NCBI RefSeq assembly: GCF_902459665.1
Contig: NZ_CABPSL010000007.1
Location: 1 to 64,000 of the forward strand
Source of the DNA: Pandoraea cepalis
GTDB taxonomy: Bacteria > Pseudomonadota > Gammaproteobacteria > Burkholderiales > Burkholderiaceae
Length of the DNA stretch: 64,000 nt
Direction: 5' to 3'
The notes under the pieces were generated by a model. It did not search any database and was not told the DNA's origin. It was given only the letters and a program-made list of their open reading frames with translations. Every line of letters begins with the position of its first letter. Within the stretch, counting starts at the first letter, position 1. The translations under genes were made by a program, and so were the position numbers. Positions 14,501 to 23,398 of this stretch are shown one piece after another.

Positions 14501-15725
14501 CCACAAGGTGCCGTACGGCGCCACGCTGCTGCATCTGGACGGCGCACAGGTCAAGGCCGGTGCCCAACTGGGTACGTGGGATCCGCTGACGCGCCCGATC
14601 ATTACCGAACACGGCGGTTACGCCCGGTTCGAGAACGTCGAGGAAGGGGTCACGGTGGCCAAGCAGATCGACGATGTGACGGGTCTGTCCACGCTGGTCG
14701 TGATCGATCCGAAGCGTCGTGGTCCGGCGTCGAAGAACGTGCGTCCGCAGGTCAAGCTGCTCGACGAACATGGTGTGGAAGTGAAGATCCCGGGGACCGA
14801 TCACGCAGTGACGATCGGCTTCCAGGTGGGCGCACTGATCACCATCAAGGACGGTCAGCAAGTGCCGGTGGGTGAAGTGCTCGCACGTATCCCGACCGAA
14901 GCGCAGAAGACGCGCGATATTACCGGGGGTCTGCCGCGTGTGGCCGAACTGTTCGAAGCGCGCGCACCGAAGGACGCCGGCATTCTGGCCGAAGTCACCG
15001 GTACCACGTCGTTCGGCAAGGACACGAAGGGCAAGCAGCGTCTGGTCATTACCGATCTCGACGGCAACCAGCACGAGTTCCTGATTCCGAAGGAAAAACA
15101 GGTGCTGGTGCACGACGGCCAGGTGGTGAACAAGGGCGAAATGATCGTGGACGGTCCGGCCGACCCGCACGACATCCTGCGTCTGCAGGGTATCGAAGCG
15201 CTGGCGCGTTACATCGTCGACGAAGTGCAGGACGTGTACCGCTTGCAGGGTGTGAAGATCAACGACAAGCACATCGAGGTGATCGTTCGCCAGATGCTGC
15301 GTCGTGTGCAGATCACCGACAACGGCGATACGCGCTTCATCATCGGCGAACAGGTCGAGCGCTCGGACATGCTGTACGAGAACGACGCCATGAACGCCGC
15401 GGACAAGCGTCCGGCGCAGTACGAGAACGTGCTGCTGGGGATTACGAAGGCGTCGCTGTCGACGGATTCGTTCATCTCGGCAGCCTCGTTCCAGGAAACG
15501 ACGCGCGTGTTGACCGAAGCCGCGATCATGGGCAAGAAGGACGACCTGCGTGGCCTGAAGGAAAACGTCATCGTTGGCCGTCTCATCCCGGCAGGTACGG
15601 GTCTGGCGTATCACAAGGCCCGCAAGGCCCGCGAGACGTCGGATCGCGAGCGTCACGACCAGATCGCTCTGGAAGAAGCGTTTGCACCGATGCCAAGCTC
15701 GGTGGAAGAGCCTACGGCGGAGTAA
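11514..15725 (+). CDS. rpoC: DNA-directed RNA polymerase subunit beta'
   Basis: A 1403-residue catalytic subunit. The N-terminal zinc site uses C70, C72, C85 and C88. The active-site NADFDGD places the Mg2+-binding aspartates at 460, 462 and 464. The trigger loop region lies around [10 protein letters not shown], the second zinc motif begins at C889, and [13 protein letters not shown] follows. The start has ACAGGAGAAAGCA before ATG. It is the last gene of the operon and is followed by a strong terminator. Confidence 0.99.
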   Translation: MKALLDLFKQVQQVEQFDAIKIGLASPDKIRSWSFGEVKKPETINYRTFKPERDGLFCAKIFGPIKDYECLCGKYKRLKHRGVICEKCGVEVTLAKVRRERMGHIELASPVAHIWFLKSLPSRLGMVLDMTLRDIERVLYFEAYVVLEPGMTPLKRCQIMTEEDYYNKVEEYGDEFRAEMGAEGVRELLRSIDIDQQVEHLRAELQATGSEAKIKKYAKRLKVLEAFQRSGIKPEWMVLEVLPVLPPELRPLVPLDGGRFATSDLNDLYRRVINRNNRLKRLLELKAPDIIVRNEKRMLQESVDSLLDNGRRGKAMTGANKRPLKSLADMIKGKSGRFRQNLLGKRVDYSGRSVITVGPTLKLHQCGLPKLMALELFKPFIFHKLEVLGVATTIKAAKKEVENQTAVVWDILEDVIREHPIMLNRAPTLHRLGIQAFEPVLIEGKAIQLHPLVCAAFNADFDGDQMAVHVPLSLEAQMEARTLMLASNNVLFPANGDPSIVPSQDIVLGLYYATRDKINGRGEGLSFIDVSEVLRAYDNKEVELASRVNVRITEYTVDPETGEKTPKITLYPTTVGRAILSEILPPGLPFSVLNKSLKKKEISKLINTAFRRCGLRETVIFVDKLMQSGFRLATRAGISICVDDMLVPTKKEELIGEASKKVKEYDRQYMSGLVTAQERYNNVVDIWGATGDAVGKAMMEQLSKEKTTDRDGNIVDQESFNSIYMMADSGARGSSAQIRQLAGMRGLMAKPDGSIIETPITANFREGLNVLQYFISTHGARKGLADTALKTANSGYLTRRLVDVTQDLVVVEDDCGTSNGVAMKALVEGGEVVEALRDRILGRVAVADVVNPETQETVYESGTLLDEDAVEMIEALGVDEVRVRTPLTCDTRFGLCAACYGRDLGRGSRVNVGEAVGVIAAQSIGEPGTQLTMRTFHIGGAASRAAVASSIEAKSNGTVRFSATMRYVTNGRGEQIAISRSGEILITDDHGRERERHKVPYGATLLHLDGAQVKAGAQLGTWDPLTRPIITEHGGYARFENVEEGVTVAKQIDDVTGLSTLVVIDPKRRGPASKNVRPQVKLLDEHGVEVKIPGTDHAVTIGFQVGALITIKDGQQVPVGEVLARIPTEAQKTRDITGGLPRVAELFEARAPKDAGILAEVTGTTSFGKDTKGKQRLVITDLDGNQHEFLIPKEKQVLVHDGQVVNKGEMIVDGPADPHDILRLQGIEALARYIVDEVQDVYRLQGVKINDKHIEVIVRQMLRRVQITDNGDTRFIIGEQVERSDMLYENDAMNAADKRPAQYENVLLGITKASLSTDSFISAASFQETTRVLTEAAIMGKKDDLRGLKENVIVGRLIPAGTGLAYHKARKARETSDRERHDQIALEEAFAPMPSSVEEPTAE

Positions 15726-15784
15726 TCGGGCGGGCGGCGCTGGCGAGAGCGGGCGCTGCCAACCTGACACCCACGTCGTAACGA

Positions 15785-15815
15785 AAACGGCACCCTCGCG
15801 GGTGCCGTTTTTTTT
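15785..15815 (+). terminator. Terminator of the rpoBC operon
   Basis: An 11-bp perfect stem (AAACGGCACCC 15785-15795 with GGGTGCCGTTT 15800-15810), loop TCGC, followed by T8. It lies 60 bases after rpoC and just before the convergent TonB receptor gene, for which the A-run side may also serve. Confidence 0.92.
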
Positions 15816-15836
15816 CGTTTACCGATCCTGCGGCGA

Positions 15837-18014
15837 TCAGAACCCGAAGTGGCCCTGCACGTAGATCATGCGCGGCGCGCCGACCATGCGGCCGGCGTTG
15901 CCGTCGACGTTGCGCGTATAGAAGCGTTTATCGAAGACGTTGTTCAGACCCACCGTGACGTCGGCGTTCTTGTAGCCGGGGACCTTGTACATCGCCTGCA
16001 GGTTCCACAGACGGAAGCCGGGCACCTTGCCATTGCTGCCGTCGGCCGATTCCGCTTCCGTGTTGGCCAGATCCGAATACTGCGCGCTCTGGTGCGTGGT
16101 GGAGACGTTGAATGTCCACGCGCCGATGTCGTAACGGGCGCCGAGCGTGTCCGTGAAGCGCGAGTAGAACGGCACGTCGAGACCGGCGGTCGCGCCCGAT
16201 TTCTGGATCGCACGCGTGTAAGTGAAGTTCGCGTACACGTTCAAGCCGCGCAGCACGCTGTCGCGGTCGAAGGTGTAATCGACGGCGGTTTCGATGCCGT
16301 CGTGGTTCGTCGCGCCAATGTTCTGGAAGACGGGCGGGGTCGAGCCGGGCACTTGCAGAATCTGGTTGTCGAACTTCATCTTGAACGCCGTGAGCTCGGC
16401 CTTCCAACGCGAGTCCGACCAGCGGGTGCCGATTTCATAGGTGCGCGCGAGCTCCGGCGTCAGCGGGTTCGTGGCCGACATCGAATTCAACTGCGTGTTC
16501 TGCACCGGTCCGAACGACGTGCTGTAGTCCGCATAGACCGTCCACGCGCTGTTCACCAGGTACGACAGGTTCACCGAGGGCAGCGGCTTGCTGTTGTCGG
16601 AGCGGAAGGTGTTGCCCGTCGATTTGTCGACGCGCTGCGAGTTGATGACCTCGTAACGCACGCCCGGCGTGAGTCGCCAGTTGCCCCAGGCCATGCGGTC
16701 GTCGAGGTAGAACGCGTTCGCGCTGGTGTAGTTGTAGAACGTCTGCGTGGTGGAGTTGCGCCCGGTGGCCAGGGTCGTGGTCCAGTTGTTGTCGTCGCCA
16801 CGCTCGTGCACGTAGCGATAGCCAACGGTCACGTCGTGCGCGGTCGGACCGACGAACAGGCGCTGCGTGAAGCGTGGCTCGATACCGAACGTCTCGTAGT
16901 TGCGAGGCTGGTGTGTGGTCTGCGTGCCCGCTGCGTTGATCAGCGTGCTCTGACGATAGCTCTCGTTGTAGAACGTGCGGATCTCAAATTCCTGTGTCTC
17001 GGAGATCGTGTTCAGATAGCCGACGTCGAGGCCGGTGCGGTTGCCGCTCCAGTAGTCGTTCGGCCGCGTGTTCTGGAAAGGATCGGCATTGAATTGCGCG
17101 ACGCTCAGGCCGCCGGGCGTCTTCGACTTCACGTCGTAATACGAGACCTTGCCGTACACCTGCTGGCTCGACGAGATGTCGTACCGCCATTTCAACGCGA
17201 GGTCGTTCACGCGCTCGTCGCTGCCCTTGCGCCAGTCGCGCCCGACCATGCCGGAATACAGCAGCGCGAGTCCCAAACCGTTATCCATCTGCGTGCCGAG
17301 GAACGCGCCGTATTGGGTGTTGGCGCCGCCACCGATCGTGTAGATGTTCTCGCGCACGGTGGCGTCGGCCGTAAGGCCCGGCGTGCTGGGGATCGCACGC
17401 GTCTTGAAGTTGATCACGCCGCCGACGTTCTGCGGCCCGTAGCGCACGGCACCGCCGCTGCGCACGACGTCGATGGTCTCGATGTTGAAGAGGCTGACCG
17501 GCGCAAAGGACAACTGCGGCTGACCGTAAGGTGCGACGGCCATCGGAATGCCGTCGAGCAACACGGTCGAGCGCGGCGAGTAACGGCCGGTGAGGCCGCG
17601 CACGCCGATGTTCAGCGAGATGGCGCTGCCCGCGGTACCCGAGTTGTCGCTCGCCTGCACACCGGGGATGCGGCGCATGACATCACCAATGTTCGTTGCA
17701 CCCGATGCCTCGATCTGCGCCTTCTTCACGACCGTACGCGCACCGGGGAAGGTCTTCGCGCTGCTGTCGAGACCGGTCCCGAGCCAGTCGCCGGAAACGT
17801 TGACTGCGTCGAGTTGGACTTCGGCCCGGGATTCTGCCGCCGTCGCACCTGTGGCCTGCTGCGCATACGCGGTGCCGAGCGTTGTCACGAGCAGCGCGGC
17901 GGCGCTGGCGATGGCGTGCGGCAGACGAGGACGGGAGGGGAGGCGGGCGGCGCAGGGGCGGACGCGGGGGGTGTCGGCGGCCACATGTGCGCGGCGACGC
18001 GGAGACATCTTCAT
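15837..18014 (-). CDS. TonB-dependent receptor, FecA-like (iron/siderophore uptake)
   Basis: A 725-residue outer-membrane receptor. A long basic N-terminus and hydrophobic stretch end in a likely signal peptidase site AYA (about 51). A TonB-box-like LDAVNVSG follows, then the plug (IEASGATNIGDVMRRIPGV, VLLDGIPM, IDVVRSGGAVRYGPQNVGG) and a 22-strand barrel finishing with the C-terminal Phe of outer-membrane proteins. Overall it resembles FecA, the ferric citrate receptor, but lacks the N-terminal signalling domain, and no fecI/fecR-like pair is nearby. Met at 18014 is chosen because AGAAGG lies 9 bases upstream; the frame is open to 18149. A palindromic Fur-box-like site lies at 18127-18155. 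The substrate is not determined. Confidence 0.9.
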   Translation of the reverse strand: MKMSPRRRAHVAADTPRVRPCAARLPSRPRLPHAIASAAALLVTTLGTAYAQQATGATAAESRAEVQLDAVNVSGDWLGTGLDSSAKTFPGARTVVKKAQIEASGATNIGDVMRRIPGVQASDNSGTAGSAISLNIGVRGLTGRYSPRSTVLLDGIPMAVAPYGQPQLSFAPVSLFNIETIDVVRSGGAVRYGPQNVGGVINFKTRAIPSTPGLTADATVRENIYTIGGGANTQYGAFLGTQMDNGLGLALLYSGMVGRDWRKGSDERVNDLALKWRYDISSSQQVYGKVSYYDVKSKTPGGLSVAQFNADPFQNTRPNDYWSGNRTGLDVGYLNTISETQEFEIRTFYNESYRQSTLINAAGTQTTHQPRNYETFGIEPRFTQRLFVGPTAHDVTVGYRYVHERGDDNNWTTTLATGRNSTTQTFYNYTSANAFYLDDRMAWGNWRLTPGVRYEVINSQRVDKSTGNTFRSDNSKPLPSVNLSYLVNSAWTVYADYSTSFGPVQNTQLNSMSATNPLTPELARTYEIGTRWSDSRWKAELTAFKMKFDNQILQVPGSTPPVFQNIGATNHDGIETAVDYTFDRDSVLRGLNVYANFTYTRAIQKSGATAGLDVPFYSRFTDTLGARYDIGAWTFNVSTTHQSAQYSDLANTEAESADGSNGKVPGFRLWNLQAMYKVPGYKNADVTVGLNNVFDKRFYTRNVDGNAGRMVGAPRMIYVQGHFGF

Positions 18015-18126
18015 CTTGGCTGACCTTCTTGACGGCGAGAGTGTGGCGAACCCGAGCGTTGACCGGAACGGCAGCCGACAGCATTCGGTTCGGTTTGCGT
18101 AATGCCTTGTAATAAAGCGTTGCGAA

Positions 18127-18155
18127 TTATAAATGCAAATCACTCTCATTTATAA
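18127..18155. promoter_or_regulatory. Putative Fur box upstream of the TonB receptor
   Basis: TTATAAATG (18127-18135) and CATTTATAA (18147-18155) are perfect inverted arms around an 11-base centre. On the minus strand the core reads GAGAGTGATTTGCATTT, close to the GAtAATGATtntCATT style of Fur operators. It lies 113 bases upstream of the receptor start, in the gap shared with the divergent hpaH. Confidence 0.6.
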
Positions 18156-18166
18156 ATTGTGTTGAC

Positions 18167-18190
18167 GATACCTGACTGGCGGAAGGTATC
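18167..18190. promoter_or_regulatory. Inverted repeat between the TonB receptor and hpaH (possible operator)
   Basis: GATACCT (18167-18173) and AGGTATC (18184-18190) form a perfect 7-bp inverted repeat with a 10-base spacer. The arm centres are 17 bases apart, spacing suited to a dimeric regulator. It lies about 145 bases upstream of hpaH. The cognate factor is unknown; the LysR protein at 24536 is one candidate. Confidence 0.4.
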
Positions 18191-18332
18191 CGGCGGCGTT
18201 CGATTATCCAGTTTTGCTTATCAATGTCCCTGAATCGATTGATTGTTCCTGGCGCCGGGGGCCGCAAGAATAGGCGTTATCGACCGACAAGAGTGCGTTG
18301 CCCGTAGCGGGTGGCGCCATGGAGACCCCCCG

Positions 18333-19142
18333 ATGCCGACGCTGGACGCCGCGACCTGCCAGGCCCTTGCCCGCGAGCTGCACGACGCCGAACGCCGTCG
18401 CACGCCGGTCATGCAGTTCTCCCGCCGGTATCGCGAGATGACGACGGCCGACAGCTACGCGATCGCACAGGCGTGGCTGGCGTTGAAGTTCGCCGAAGGG
18501 CGTCGCGTGATCGGTCACAAGATCGGGCTGACGTCGCGCGCCATGCAAGTCGCTGCCCAGATCACGGAACCCGATCACGGCACGTTGCTCGACGACATGC
18601 TTGTGACCGATGGCGCGACCCTCGATGCCTCGCGGTTCATCGTGCCGCGTCTCGAAGTGGAGTTGGCATTCATTCTGGCCAAGCCGCTCAAAGGCCCCGG
18701 GGTTACCTTGTTCGACGTGCTCGACGCCACCGCCTGGGTGACGCCGGCGCTCGAATTGATCGATGGCCGCATCGAGCTTTTCGACCGCGACACGAAAGCG
18801 CCGCGCAAGGTCGTCGACACGATTGCCGACAACGCTGCGAATGCGGCCGTGATTCTCGGTGGACGTCCCGTGAAGCCGGACGCGGTCGATCTGCGCTGGA
18901 CGGGCGCGCTGCTCTATCGCAATGGCGTGATCGAAGAGTCGGGCCTGAGTGCGGCGGTGCTTAACCATCCCGGCAACGGCATTGCGTGGCTGGCGAACAA
19001 GCTGGGCGCCTTCGACGAAGGGCTGCAAGCGGGCGAGATCGTGCTGGCCGGGTCGTTCACGCGACCCGTGGCCTGTGCGGCGGGTGACGTGTTTCACGCC
19101 GACTACGGCCCGCTCGGCGCGATCGGCGTGCGCTTCGTCTGA
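18333..19142 (+). CDS. hpaH: 2-oxo-hept-4-ene-1,7-dioate hydratase
   Basis: A 269-residue member of the MhpD/HpaH hydratase group of the fumarylacetoacetase-like fold. It adds water to the 2-oxohept-4-ene-1,7-dioate formed in homoprotocatechuate meta-cleavage, giving the substrate of the HpaI aldolase. Conserved signs are [12 protein letters not shown] (61-72) and the metal ligands E108, E110 and E141 (LEVELAF, ALELIDG). ATG 18333 follows GGAGACCCCCCG; the frame is open to 18243, but that extension is not family-like. It is the first gene of the rightward catabolic cluster and sits opposite the TonB receptor. Confidence 0.9.
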   Translation: MPTLDAATCQALARELHDAERRRTPVMQFSRRYREMTTADSYAIAQAWLALKFAEGRRVIGHKIGLTSRAMQVAAQITEPDHGTLLDDMLVTDGATLDASRFIVPRLEVELAFILAKPLKGPGVTLFDVLDATAWVTPALELIDGRIELFDRDTKAPRKVVDTIADNAANAAVILGGRPVKPDAVDLRWTGALLYRNGVIEESGLSAAVLNHPGNGIAWLANKLGAFDEGLQAGEIVLAGSFTRPVACAAGDVFHADYGPLGAIGVRFV

Positions 19143-19189
19143 CGGCGCCGAACGTCCCCGATGGTTCGCACCTCACTGGAGAGGTTGAT

Positions 19190-19975
19190 ATGAAAACACC
19201 CCCGAATGCCTTCAAGCAGGCGTTGGCCCGTGGCGAGCGCCAGATCGGCCTGTGGCTGGGACTCGCCACGCCGTACGCCGCCGAGTTGTGCGCCGGCAGC
19301 GGCTTCGACTGGCTGGTGATCGACGGCGAGCATGCCCCCAACGATCTGCGCACGATGCTGGCGACGTTGCAGGCGGTGGCCCCATATCCGACACACCCTG
19401 TGGTGCGGTTGCCGCATGGCGACGCTGCGCTCATCAAGCAGGTGCTGGACATCGGGGCGACGACGCTGCTGGTGCCGATGGTCGAGTCCGCCGACATGGC
19501 GCGCGCGCTCGCGAGCGCCACGCGGTATCCGCCGCAAGGCACGCGCGGCGTCGGCAGCGGATTGGCGCGGTCTTCGCGGTGGAACGGCTACGACGACTAT
19601 CTGCACGCGGCGAACACAACGACCTGCCTGCTCGTGCAGGTAGAGACGGCCGACGCGCTAGCGCAGGTCGACGACATTGCCGCCGTCGATGGCGTCGACG
19701 GCGTGTTCATCGGCCCGGCCGATCTCGCGGCATCGATGGGGCATCTCGGACACGCGACGCATCACGACGTGCGTTTGGCGATCGGCGACGGCATCGCCCG
19801 AATCCGTCGAGCGGGCAAGGCGGCAGGGATCCTGTGCGCCGACGAGGCGCTTGCCCGTCACTACCTCGACCTTGGCGTGACGTTCATGGCGGTGGGCATC
19901 GACACCACGCTGCTCGCGAACGCGAGCCGTGCGCTGGCCGCGAAATTCGCTGCCGTCGATGACGAAAAGCGCTGA
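19190..19975 (+). CDS. hpaI: 4-hydroxy-2-oxoheptanedioate aldolase
   Basis: A 261-residue class II pyruvate aldolase (HpcH/HpaI family). It splits 4-hydroxy-2-oxoheptanedioate into pyruvate and succinate semialdehyde, the last step of the pathway. Catalytic H48 (IDGEHAPND), R73 (VVRLPHG), and metal ligands E152 (VQVETADAL) and D178 ([12 protein letters not shown]) are all present. It starts after GGAGAGGTTGAT, 47 bases behind hpaH. Confidence 0.92.
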   Translation: MKTPPNAFKQALARGERQIGLWLGLATPYAAELCAGSGFDWLVIDGEHAPNDLRTMLATLQAVAPYPTHPVVRLPHGDAALIKQVLDIGATTLLVPMVESADMARALASATRYPPQGTRGVGSGLARSSRWNGYDDYLHAANTTTCLLVQVETADALAQVDDIAAVDGVDGVFIGPADLAASMGHLGHATHHDVRLAIGDGIARIRRAGKAAGILCADEALARHYLDLGVTFMAVGIDTTLLANASRALAAKFAAVDDEKR

Positions 19976-20052
19976 ACGATTCGCAAGGCCTCGGACGCGT
20001 TCCTCAACGGTTCCCCCAACCGCTGCGCCAAACACTTCCCACGAGACATCGC

Positions 20053-21528
20053 ATGAGTGCTCCTCGTTTTGACGTCGCCGGCGTATCCGTTTCGCCGGAT
20101 CACTATATCGACGGCCGCCGCGTGGCGTCCGGCGACACGTTCGCGTGCGTCTCGCCTATCGACCAGACACATCTGGCGGAGATCGCCAGCGGCAATGCGG
20201 CGCACGTCGATGCCGCGGTGTCGTCGGCGGCGCAGGCCTTCGCCGCGTGGGCGGCGCTTGGTGCGTCGGCACGCCTGCCGTATCTCCAGCGATTTGCCGA
20301 CGAAGTCGGGCGTCGTGCCGAGGCGTTCGCCACGTTGGAGAGCGTCGATGCCGGGGTGCTGCGCTCGCGCATGGCGCATGGCGTGGTGCCGCGCGCCATG
20401 CAGAACATCACGTGGTTCGCCGAGCATGCCATGACGTTGCAGGACCGTGTGATCGAGACGCCGCAGGCGCGTCATCTCGTGCGTCACGATCCTGCGGGTG
20501 TCGTGGCGGTCATCACGCCGTGGAACTCGCCGCTGATGCTCGCGACATGGAAGATCGGCCCGGCATTGGCGTGCGGGAATACGGTAGTGCTCAAGGCGCC
20601 GGAGTGGGCGCCGCTCACGTCCTCGCTACTCGCGGACTGCGCGCACGAGGCGGGGCTGCCGCCGGGCGTGTTGCAAGTGTTGCAAGGCCCGGGAGCCGTG
20701 ACCGGGGCAGCGCTCGTGAGCGACACGCGGCTTGCGCGCATCTCGTTCACCGGCTCGGTCGCGACCGCCAGGTGGATCGCCACGGCGGCGGCGGCCAATC
20801 TCGTGCCGTGCAGTCTGGAACTGGGCGGCAAGTCGGCCTTCATCGTGCTGGCGGACGCCGATCTCGACGCCGCTGCCGCCACCGCCGCGCTGATGTATCG
20901 CAACGCCGGGCAGGTGTGCCTGGCAGGCACGCGTCTGCTCGTGCATGCGGACGTGGCGCCGGCGTTCACCGACAAGCTGCGCGTGCTGGTCGAGCGCCTC
21001 GTCGTGGGGGACCCGCGCGATGGGCAGACCGAGGTCGGTCCGATCATCCACCCGCGGCAGCTCGAACGCGTGCAGGGCTTCGTCGACCGGGCCGTGACAG
21101 CGGGCGCGCGCGTGCTGTGGGGCGGCACACGGCATACGTTCGGCGCGCAATACTTCGCGCCGACGCTGCTCACCGATCTGCGTCAGCACGATGAGATCGT
21201 GCAACAGGAGGTCTTCGGCCCGGTGCTCACGCTGCAAACGTTCGCAAGCGATGACGAGGTCGTCGACATGGCTAACGGCACCGACTATGGGCTGGGCGGC
21301 GTTTGTTATGGCGACGAGGCGCACGCCATTGCCGTCGCGCAGCGCGTTCGCACGGGCTTTCTCTGGATCAACAGCTTCGGCATTCGTGATCTGGCGGCGC
21401 CGTTCGGCGGCACCAAGCGCTCCGGCATTGGACGCGAAGGCGGCGACTGGAGCTTCGATTTCTTTTGCGACGTGAAGGATGTCGTCGTGCCGAAACAGCC
21501 GTTCAAGGCCAGCTTCAGCCATCGCTGA
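20053..21528 (+). CDS. hpaE: 5-carboxymethyl-2-hydroxymuconate semialdehyde dehydrogenase
   Basis: A 491-residue NAD-dependent aldehyde dehydrogenase. N158 (TPWNSP), E256 (LELGGKS) and nucleophile C289 (GQVCLAG) form the catalytic set; FTGS at 232-235 is the cofactor-binding turn. From its position between hpaI and an extradiol dioxygenase gene it most likely oxidises the ring-cleavage semialdehyde of homoprotocatechuate. The superfamily is broad, so the exact substrate is inferred from context rather than from the protein alone. Confidence 0.82.
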   Translation: MSAPRFDVAGVSVSPDHYIDGRRVASGDTFACVSPIDQTHLAEIASGNAAHVDAAVSSAAQAFAAWAALGASARLPYLQRFADEVGRRAEAFATLESVDAGVLRSRMAHGVVPRAMQNITWFAEHAMTLQDRVIETPQARHLVRHDPAGVVAVITPWNSPLMLATWKIGPALACGNTVVLKAPEWAPLTSSLLADCAHEAGLPPGVLQVLQGPGAVTGAALVSDTRLARISFTGSVATARWIATAAAANLVPCSLELGGKSAFIVLADADLDAAAATAALMYRNAGQVCLAGTRLLVHADVAPAFTDKLRVLVERLVVGDPRDGQTEVGPIIHPRQLERVQGFVDRAVTAGARVLWGGTRHTFGAQYFAPTLLTDLRQHDEIVQQEVFGPVLTLQTFASDDEVVDMANGTDYGLGGVCYGDEAHAIAVAQRVRTGFLWINSFGIRDLAAPFGGTKRSGIGREGGDWSFDFFCDVKDVVVPKQPFKASFSHR

Positions 21529-21567
21529 TGCGCCCGCGGCATCACAACGAGAGAAGAGGAGAGCCCC

Positions 21568-22431
21568 ATGGGACAGATCGTCGGCGCGGCGCTAGTCTCG
21601 CATCACCCAGGACTGATGCAGTGTGAGGAATTCCGCGTGCTGCAGGGCGCGGGCACCGATTCGGACTTGATCGCCGGTTATGCGCGGGTGCGTGAGCGCG
21701 TCGTGGCGGCGCGTCCGGACGTCATCGTGATTTTCGACTCGCATTGGTTCACCACCGGTTATCACCTGATCGACGGCGGGGCGCACTATTCGGGCATGTA
21801 CATCTCCGACGAGATGCCCTGGTATCTGCATGGCGTGCCTTACGATTATCGTGGGCATCCCGAGCTGGCGCTGAGCGTCGAAGCCGTGGCACGCGAGCGC
21901 GGCGTGCGCGCCCGCGCTGTGTTGCATCCCGACTTGCCGCGCCATTACCCGACGATCAACGTCATCAAACAGATGCGGCTCGACGTGTGGCCGGTCGTGA
22001 CCGTGAGTTCGTGTCAGAACTGCGAGGCGAAGCATTTTCTGCAATCGGGTGATGCGATCGGCGAGGCGATTCGCCGCAGTCCTCTGCGCGTGGTGATGCT
22101 GGCATCGGGTTCGTTGAGTCACCGGTTCAACGGCATCGACTGGCAGCCCCATCATCCGCGCATCTTCCACGAGAGCAATGTGTCGCGCCCCGAGAACATC
22201 GAGAGCGACAAGCGTGCCATCGAGGCTTTTCGGGAAGGGCGTCACGACCGGATTCTGGCGAACTGGGACGAGGACTACCGCAAGCGCCCGTGGGAGGCGC
22301 ACGGCGCGCATTACCTGCAGATGATCGGGGCGCTGGGCGGTGCGGCGAGCCGTCACCCGGGCACGGTGCTGTCTGAATACGAGAACGCACGCGGCACCGG
22401 CAATGTGCATGTCTGGTTCGATACGATTTGA
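21568..22431 (+). CDS. hpaD: 3,4-dihydroxyphenylacetate 2,3-dioxygenase (class III extradiol)
   Basis: A 287-residue LigB-type, non-haem Fe(II) extradiol dioxygenase that opens the catechol ring of 3,4-dihydroxyphenylacetate. Likely metal ligands are H12/H13 (VSHHPGLM), H59 (IFDSHWF) and E243 (PWEAHGAHY), with catalytic H185 (SGSLSHRF). AGAGGAGAG precedes the start. Homologues acting on other carboxylated catechols exist, so the substrate is assigned mainly from the adjoining hpaE, hpaG, hpaH and hpaI genes. Confidence 0.85.
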   Translation: MGQIVGAALVSHHPGLMQCEEFRVLQGAGTDSDLIAGYARVRERVVAARPDVIVIFDSHWFTTGYHLIDGGAHYSGMYISDEMPWYLHGVPYDYRGHPELALSVEAVARERGVRARAVLHPDLPRHYPTINVIKQMRLDVWPVVTVSSCQNCEAKHFLQSGDAIGEAIRRSPLRVVMLASGSLSHRFNGIDWQPHHPRIFHESNVSRPENIESDKRAIEAFREGRHDRILANWDEDYRKRPWEAHGAHYLQMIGALGGAASRHPGTVLSEYENARGTGNVHVWFDTI

Positions 22432-22443
22432 CGGGGCGCGACC

Positions 22444-23394
22444 ATGGACTTCGAATTTCCGCTGCGAGAATTGCCTGCCGTGATGCGCGGCCCGCGCGTC
22501 GAGCGTCGTCGCGTAATGTTGGCCGGCAGTGCGTTCTGGGGCACGATCGTCGAGGACGGTCACGAGCGCGGGTTGTTGCGGCTCGACGATGGACGTACGG
22601 TGGACCCGCAGGCGGTGGCGCATCTGTCGCCGGTGGATCCGTCGAAGATCATCGCCGTGCATATCTCGTATCGCTCGCGTAGCATGGAGACGCGCAACCG
22701 GCCCAAGCCGACCGACACGCCGACGTACTTCACGAAGCCACCGACCTCGTTGAATGGGCATAACGGCCAGATCCTCAAGCCGGCGGATTGTCGGTATCTG
22801 AACTACGAGGGCGAGTACGCGGTGGTGATCGGGCGTACGTGCCGCAATGTGCTTCCCGATGAGGCGTGGGATTACATCGAGGGGTTCTGCCCGGCGCTGG
22901 ACATGGGTTTGCAGGACTTTCGCGACACCGATCAAGGGTCGATGTTGCGCGTGAAGGGAGCCGACACCCTGTTGCCGATCGGCCCGGGCATCGTGCGCGG
23001 CGTGAACCTGTTCGAGCAGACGTTGCGCACTTATCGCAATGGACGGGTCGTGCAGGAGGCGCACATCGGTGACGAAACGATCTGGGGCCCGCACTACGTG
23101 ATCTCAGACATTGCGCGACATATCACGCTGCTGCCGGGCGACGTGATCCTGATGGGCACGCCCTGTCATTCCCGCTCGGTGGACGCGGGGGATCGGGTGG
23201 CGTGCGAGATCACCGGACTCGGTTGCCTTGTGGGGCAGGTCGTGGGGATCGATGCACCACGCGCGGCGGCGCTCGGTGTGGGGCACCCGCCGGGCGACAG
23301 TCCTGAAGTGCGCCGTGTGGCGCTGGGGTTTGACGAACGTGTGCCGGAGCGATTCAAGGAAAACTATCGACTCGCGGCGCAACGACAGGAGTGA
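22444..23394 (+). CDS. hpaG: Fumarylacetoacetate hydrolase family protein, HpaG-like decarboxylase/isomerase
   Basis: A 316-residue FAH-fold protein matching the 5-oxopent-3-ene-1,2,5-tricarboxylate decarboxylase / 2-hydroxyhepta-2,4-diene-1,7-dioate isomerase group. Metal ligands E122, E124 (NYEGEYAVVIG) and D153 (LDMGLQDF) are visible, as is MGTPCHS near the C-terminus. E. coli HpaG is a double-domain protein; this one has a single catalytic domain with an N-terminal segment of about 60 residues. It starts 12 bases after hpaD and is followed 4 bases later by a PanE-like gene, so the three are surely co-translated. Confidence 0.82.
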   Translation: MDFEFPLRELPAVMRGPRVERRRVMLAGSAFWGTIVEDGHERGLLRLDDGRTVDPQAVAHLSPVDPSKIIAVHISYRSRSMETRNRPKPTDTPTYFTKPPTSLNGHNGQILKPADCRYLNYEGEYAVVIGRTCRNVLPDEAWDYIEGFCPALDMGLQDFRDTDQGSMLRVKGADTLLPIGPGIVRGVNLFEQTLRTYRNGRVVQEAHIGDETIWGPHYVISDIARHITLLPGDVILMGTPCHSRSVDAGDRVACEITGLGCLVGQVVGIDAPRAAALGVGHPPGDSPEVRRVALGFDERVPERFKENYRLAAQRQE

Positions 23395-23398
23395 AGGG

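Noticed and set aside
15849-18023. 724-residue plus-strand frame opposite the TonB receptor
   Set aside because: The minus strand encodes a complete receptor with signal, plug and barrel; the plus frame is Arg/Val/Ala-rich and featureless.
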